Position numbers and translations under genes: made by a program. A stretch of 64,000 bases of DNA from the NCBI GenBank assembly GCA_030549775.1, contig CM060177.1, positions 52,265,138-52,329,137 of the forward strand, given 5' to 3'. Of the stretch, positions 60,351 to 64,000 are shown piece after piece. This stretch comes from Tamarix chinensis (Eukaryota > Streptophyta > Magnoliopsida > Caryophyllales > Tamaricaceae). How positions within the stretch are numbered: the stretch's first letter is position 1; each line of letters starts with the position of its first letter. The notes beneath the pieces are model-generated. The model had not been told where the DNA came from, searched no databases, and saw nothing but the letters and a program-made list of their open reading frames with translations.

Positions 60351-61149
60351 TGCCAGAGCGATTAGGATTGAAGATGTAGGAGAAGAAAAAAGAAGAATAA
60401 AAAATCAAGATACATAATGTATGTGGCTCGCCTAAAGTACCACAAAATAAATGGAGGAGAAAGAATTACAAACTAAAATTTTCAATGCCAAAATTATGCA
60501 AAGAGGATGAAGACAAATCTCAAAAATCTCAATATCTTTCTCTATGTGTGTTGTATGGAAACTACAAAGAGGATAATATGTATATATAAGCCCTAGAATA
60601 AAGGAAACTTAAAAACCTAAGATTGTGCGAAGAAAAAGCACATGAAAGCTCAAAAATGGGCGTGCCCAAGACAGAGGGACGAATTGTGGACACAAGTTTA
60701 ACCAAAACTGTGGTGAGTGACTTTCGAGCATGGTCATGTTGAGGAGCACTCCTAAAAACTTAAATTTTCATCCTACAAACTTAGGATTTGAGGCGCCATC
60801 AAGCAATAAAATCGCAGTCGCGGTCGAGATTGCGGTTGCGGTTGCGGTGTCGCGGTATTGAAGCATCGCAAACGATATTTTATATGCCGTGGTTGTCGCG
60901 GTGTGATTTTTTATTTTTTTTCACAATAAATATTAGCAAATACTAGTAAATATCAGCAAATATCGGTGAATATTGGTAGAATATCGGCAAATATCGGTCG
61001 ATAATCAATATATCGCCGGTAAATATGTGAAATTCTAAATCCGTCGCGTATCGCCAATTTCGTGTATTGGCTGACCAAAAATCCGCTAAATATCGACCGA
61101 TATTGCGTATTGGGACCAATATTTAATTGTATGGGCGCCATACACAACA
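60351..61149 (-). repeat. 3' LTR of copia element 4
   Basis: On the minus strand it begins TGTTGTGTATGGCGCC, just after a purine-rich AAGGTTGAAA, and ends ATCGCTCTGGCA. Landmarks shared with 62872 onward are GAAGATGTAGGAG, a TATATA..GCC..TAGAA stretch, GCATGGTCATGTTG and TTAGGATTTGAGGC. It contains the hAT-like element at 60800-61133. Confidence 0.8.
60800..61133. mobile_element. hAT-like element inside the copia LTR
   Basis: A 334-bp segment flanked by a perfect 8-bp duplication GGCGCCAT (60792-60799 and 61134-61141). Its ends, CAAGCAATAAA and the inverted CATACAATTAA, are similar over 11 bases. The interior has repeated TCGCGG/GCGGTTGCGG motifs and further right AATATCGG-type motifs. A related sequence occupies 63421-64000 beside the other LTR. 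It is non-coding. Confidence 0.75.
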
Positions 61150-61154
61150 ATTTC

Positions 61155-61665
61155 AACCTTAGATCAAATCTACAATACTCATCATCATCATGAACCCCAA
61201 AAAGTTTCTCAAATGCTGTGGCACTAAGTCCAAGCAATGCAGGAGTTTAACAATAGGAAGAGGCTTAGTAAGCATAGTTGTAGTATTCTCCAATGTGTGA
61301 ACTTTCTTCACTCCTATTTCTTCCATAACTACAATGTCTCATAATATGAAACTAATCCTTAAATTGTAGGCATTTCTTTGTTTTTTACTATTAGAAAACA
61401 AAACAATAGTCCTTTGTGTAACACCAAGCTCGAGTCACAATCAAGAGCTTCTTTCACATGTGTAACATATGCTGTTTTTGAGTAAATAAAACAAAAATAG
61501 ACTGCATCAATGCTTTCCAATTGATTGTGAAAGATACATCCAGAGATAGATTTGTGCCTACGCTAAATCACTAGTGTACTCAGAATCAACAAAGCTAACA
61601 CCATTATTATATGTTGTCTTATTCATATCAAACACCAAACTAATGTGAGGTGAGCCCTTCAAATA
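61155..61665 (-). pseudogene. copia element 4 RNase H and polyprotein tail, broken
   Basis: From 61665 downward the minus strand reads SKYLKGSPHISLVFDMNK, the start of the RNase H linker in copia polyproteins. Then come VDSEYTSDLA, a decayed middle, and LENTTTMLTKPLPIVKLLHC at about 61225-61290, the typical copia C-terminus. Several frameshifts and stops are present. Confidence 0.82.
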
Positions 61666-61673
61666 CTTAGAAT

Positions 61674-62870
61674 CTATTTTAGACTACCATATTTGTTTCC
61701 CTTCAATGGGACAAGAACACCCTTTGGGACTTCTAAAACTCCACCTTCAGCTGAATACCCACAAGCAAGAGACTCAAGGATGCCTGAAGAAATCAAGTTA
61801 TATTTTAAAATGGGAATATACCTCACATTAGTCAGCATCTTGTTATATCTATCGTGGGTCTTCATATGAACACTACCTACACCAACAATCTTGTACTATG
61901 TATCATTTTCCATCAACTTAACACCACAATTTACTTGTTTATATGTGGCAAACTGGTCCCTTTTATGGCACATATGGCAGGTATGTCTAGAATCTAGAAC
62001 CTACTTAGACTTGCTCCTTTTTTTGTAAAAAGTAGCTAATCAAAATCACATGAAAATTAGTCTTGATATTAATAGCTTTAGCATTGAGTTATGAGTTGAC
62101 TTTCCTTTCTCTTTTCTATCTTTCTTATTTTTCACTTTCTAGTAGCTTGAGATTTCATGCCTAAATTTTTTACAATAACGAATGGTCACATTGGATTTAT
62201 GCCTCTTAGATTTTAACCTAGACTTATGTCAGACTTACATCCTATATCATTTTTCCTGCAGATAATCCCTTAGCTTTTTCTTCATTACGGGAAAGTCAAT
62301 TTTTTTAGACAAATCAAACTCGACACCCTCAAAAGACAATATGATGTTGTTCCCACACAACATTATTCCCTTGGAAGTGCTTAATGGTTAAAGGTAAAGA
62401 GAGAACTAATAAAACAACTTTATCCTCATCATCAACTTTAAATTATATATTTTATAGGTCAATAATAATTGAATTAAACTCATCAAAATGAATTGGATGG
62501 GATTACCTTTAGCAATATGAAGCGTATACAAAAGTTCTTTAAGATGAAGTTTGTTAGCTAAACTTTTAGCCATATAACTTGACTAAGCTTAAGCCAAAAT
62601 ACTATGTAGTAGTCTTATGAAATACCTCTAGAAGAACATCCTTGGAAAGAGAATGTTTAATTGTTGATAATGCCTTTTCATCCATCTCATCCCATTGCTT
62701 GTCAATTAGAGAAATAAGTTTCTTGGACTTTTCGTTAAGAGCTTCTTCAATCCGTTCTGGGTGAAAAGGGCTTTCATATGGATTTTCTAGGTACTAAAAC
62801 TGAACATGCCATCACACTTTTCAACATCAAATTTGGTTACAATAGACGTCTTAAATCGGGTAAAAATTGC
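61674..62870 (-). pseudogene. copia element 4 gag and protease, broken
   Basis: Gag begins at about 62850 (VTKFDVEKCDGMFSF) and continues with QWDEMDEKALSTIKHSLSKD (about 62640-62705), the copia UBN2-type core. A degraded zinc knuckle (RYCKKF) lies near 62170. Protease follows at about 61980-62010 with LDSRHTCHMC, the Gly of the D-S-G active site now Arg. Then comes the best preserved frame (61674-61865): VRYIPILKYNLISSGILESL and SAEGGVLEVPKG. Multiple stops. Confidence 0.85.
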
Positions 62871-62871
62871 A

Positions 62872-64000
62872 TGTAGAAGTGATTAAAATTAAAGATGTAG
62901 GAGAGGAAACTAAGGATAAGAATTAAGAAATATAATTTACGTGGTTCACCGAATGTAGGCTAAATCAAATGACAATGATGGGTAGTGATTTAACTATTTT
63001 GGACAAAAATTGAACTAAAATTCTTAATGGAAAAATTATGTAAAAAGGATGAAGAGAACTTATAAAATTCTCTCAATGTATTCTCTCTCTGTTTGTGTGT
63101 GTTGTATATTAGCTACATGGCGAACGTGTTTATATAGGCCTTAGAAAGAAAAAACTTGAAAAAGTAAGGCATTGCGCGAAGACAAACATAGGAAAAGGCT
63201 GAACCTAGCGACAAGGGCAATCGTATTAGTGCTCAAGGACAAATTGTGAACATGGGTTTCAACACAGCCGTACTAAGGACATGGGCAGCCCGTGTTCAAT
63301 TCTACTACACTATTTTTTTTCCTATTTTCAAGTATGGTCATGTTGGGAGGAGCACACACAAGTCATATTAACTACAAAACTTCATTTTCAACCCACGAAA
63401 TTAGGATTTGAGGCACCATATGCAACAAAAATCTCTCTACCAAGGCCAAAATTGAATCATGACCAGGCAATTAAATCGCGGTCGCAGTCGTGGTGTCACG
63501 GTATCGGAGCATCGTGAACAATAAATTATGTGTCGCAGTCGTCGCGGCGTGAATTTTTATTTTTATTTCACCATAGACACTAATTATCATTTATTGATCA
63601 TTTGAATATAAATATTCAATAAACTGGTATTTTATATCATATAAGAAGTATTAAAGTGAGTCATTATATGCTAAATTTTTCTAATAACCCTAAATTTACC
63701 TTAGAATGAAAAAATATATGTTATTTAGTAGTAAATGTGAAGATAATAAATAGTAATACTTTATTATATTTCAATAGTAACTTGATCTAAGATATATATA
63801 GTAAATAAATAAATAAAAATTATCATGCATGCTTTTTTTAGTAAATTTAAGAATTCTCAACAAATCGCCGATTTATTGGCGATTTATCCCGATTTATTGG
63901 TGATATTTTTTGATTTATTGGCCGATTTACTGGCGATTTATTGGCTGATAAATGTGAAATTTTAAAACCGTAGCGTATCGGTAATTTCGCGTCGCGGCTG
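62872..64000 (-). repeat. 5' LTR of copia element 4 (cut by window end)
   Basis: The part 62872-63420 matches 60351-60799 in reverse order of landmarks. From about 63421 it continues into the same hAT-like TCGCGG-rich sequence found at 60800-61133, and is still in it at 64000. Confidence 0.72.

Larger units (their letters stand above)
59280..64000 (+). other. intron 12 of the malonyl-CoA decarboxylase gene, or its lost 3' end
   Basis: A good donor (AG|GTAATG) follows exon 12. No further exon of the gene is seen up to the window end. The stretch contains a gypsy integrase remnant and a copia element; 59290-59800 holds nothing recognisable. Either the remaining exons lie beyond the window behind a transposon-filled intron, or the gene is truncated. 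Confidence 0.6.
60351..64000 (-). mobile_element. copia element 4, deletion derivative (runs past window end)
   Basis: A minus-strand copia element with an LTR at 60351-61149 and a second, starting at 62872, that runs off the window. The inside is only 1.7 kb: gag and protease (61674-62870) joined directly to RNase H (61155-61665), with integrase and reverse transcriptase missing. Both LTRs carry a hAT-like insertion near their 5' end. It lies downstream of exon 12 of the malonyl-CoA decarboxylase gene, on the opposite strand. The left flank is TCATA; the matching right flank would lie beyond 64000. Confidence 0.8.

Noticed and set aside
60953..61237. 94-codon minus-strand frame
   Set aside because: It spans the join of copia polyprotein tail, LTR and hAT-like element; the apparent protein mixes three unrelated sequences.

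Overview
This window is a transposon-dominated stretch of a plant nuclear genome, almost certainly a flowering plant and probably a eudicot. It is AT-rich and full of decayed Ty1/copia and Ty3/gypsy retrotransposons, CACTA and hAT elements. The only host gene I recognise has twelve short exons with GT..AG introns and encodes malonyl-CoA decarboxylase. The species cannot be named from the sequence alone. No rRNA, tRNA, CRISPR array or bacterial-style operon was seen.

Layout, left to right. 818-5298: a long non-coding TG..CA element (family B, reverse). 5689-16926: a minus-strand gypsy element with two LTRs, a tRNA-Met-type primer site and a TTATT target duplication. Its reverse transcriptase is split by a 4.5 kb non-coding TG..CA element (family A, 8820-13352) with a perfect CTTAT duplication. 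18096-28719: a reverse family A element (duplication TTTTG), containing a forward family A element (18759-25401), which contains a 1.73 kb insertion flanked by a 95-bp direct duplication. 28725-29655: a family B fragment. 29980-34231: a 5'-truncated copia element split by a CACTA transposon (31848-34157, duplication AAT). 37077-43961: a nearly full-length but dead copia element with two LTRs and a 339-bp hAT-type MITE (8-bp duplication GTGATGGA). 44894-49738: another forward family A element. 49739-54050: a minus-strand copia fragment split by a forward family B element (50466-53959, duplication CATCT). 55256-59279: the malonyl-CoA decarboxylase gene, plus strand, exons 1-12. From 59280 to the window end lies its following intron, or lost 3' end. 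That stretch is filled by a gypsy integrase remnant and a minus-strand copia deletion derivative whose LTRs carry a hAT-like insertion.

Families A and B are the main puzzle. They are 3.5-4.8 kb units with no credible coding capacity, retroviral-type TG..CA ends, short inverted termini (about TGTAACACCCC..GGGGTGTTACA) and 5-bp duplications. They behave like solo LTRs of giant-LTR retrotransposons, or like large non-coding retrotransposon derivatives. Each copy carries its own minisatellite, purine-rich and microsatellite blocks, which produce many spurious open reading frames. Insertion order can be read at each nest because target duplications and interrupted reading frames rejoin exactly.

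The malonyl-CoA decarboxylase gene would convert malonyl-CoA to acetyl-CoA. Its visible part stops before the C-terminal segment that carries the family's catalytic histidine, so whether it is intact depends on sequence beyond the window.
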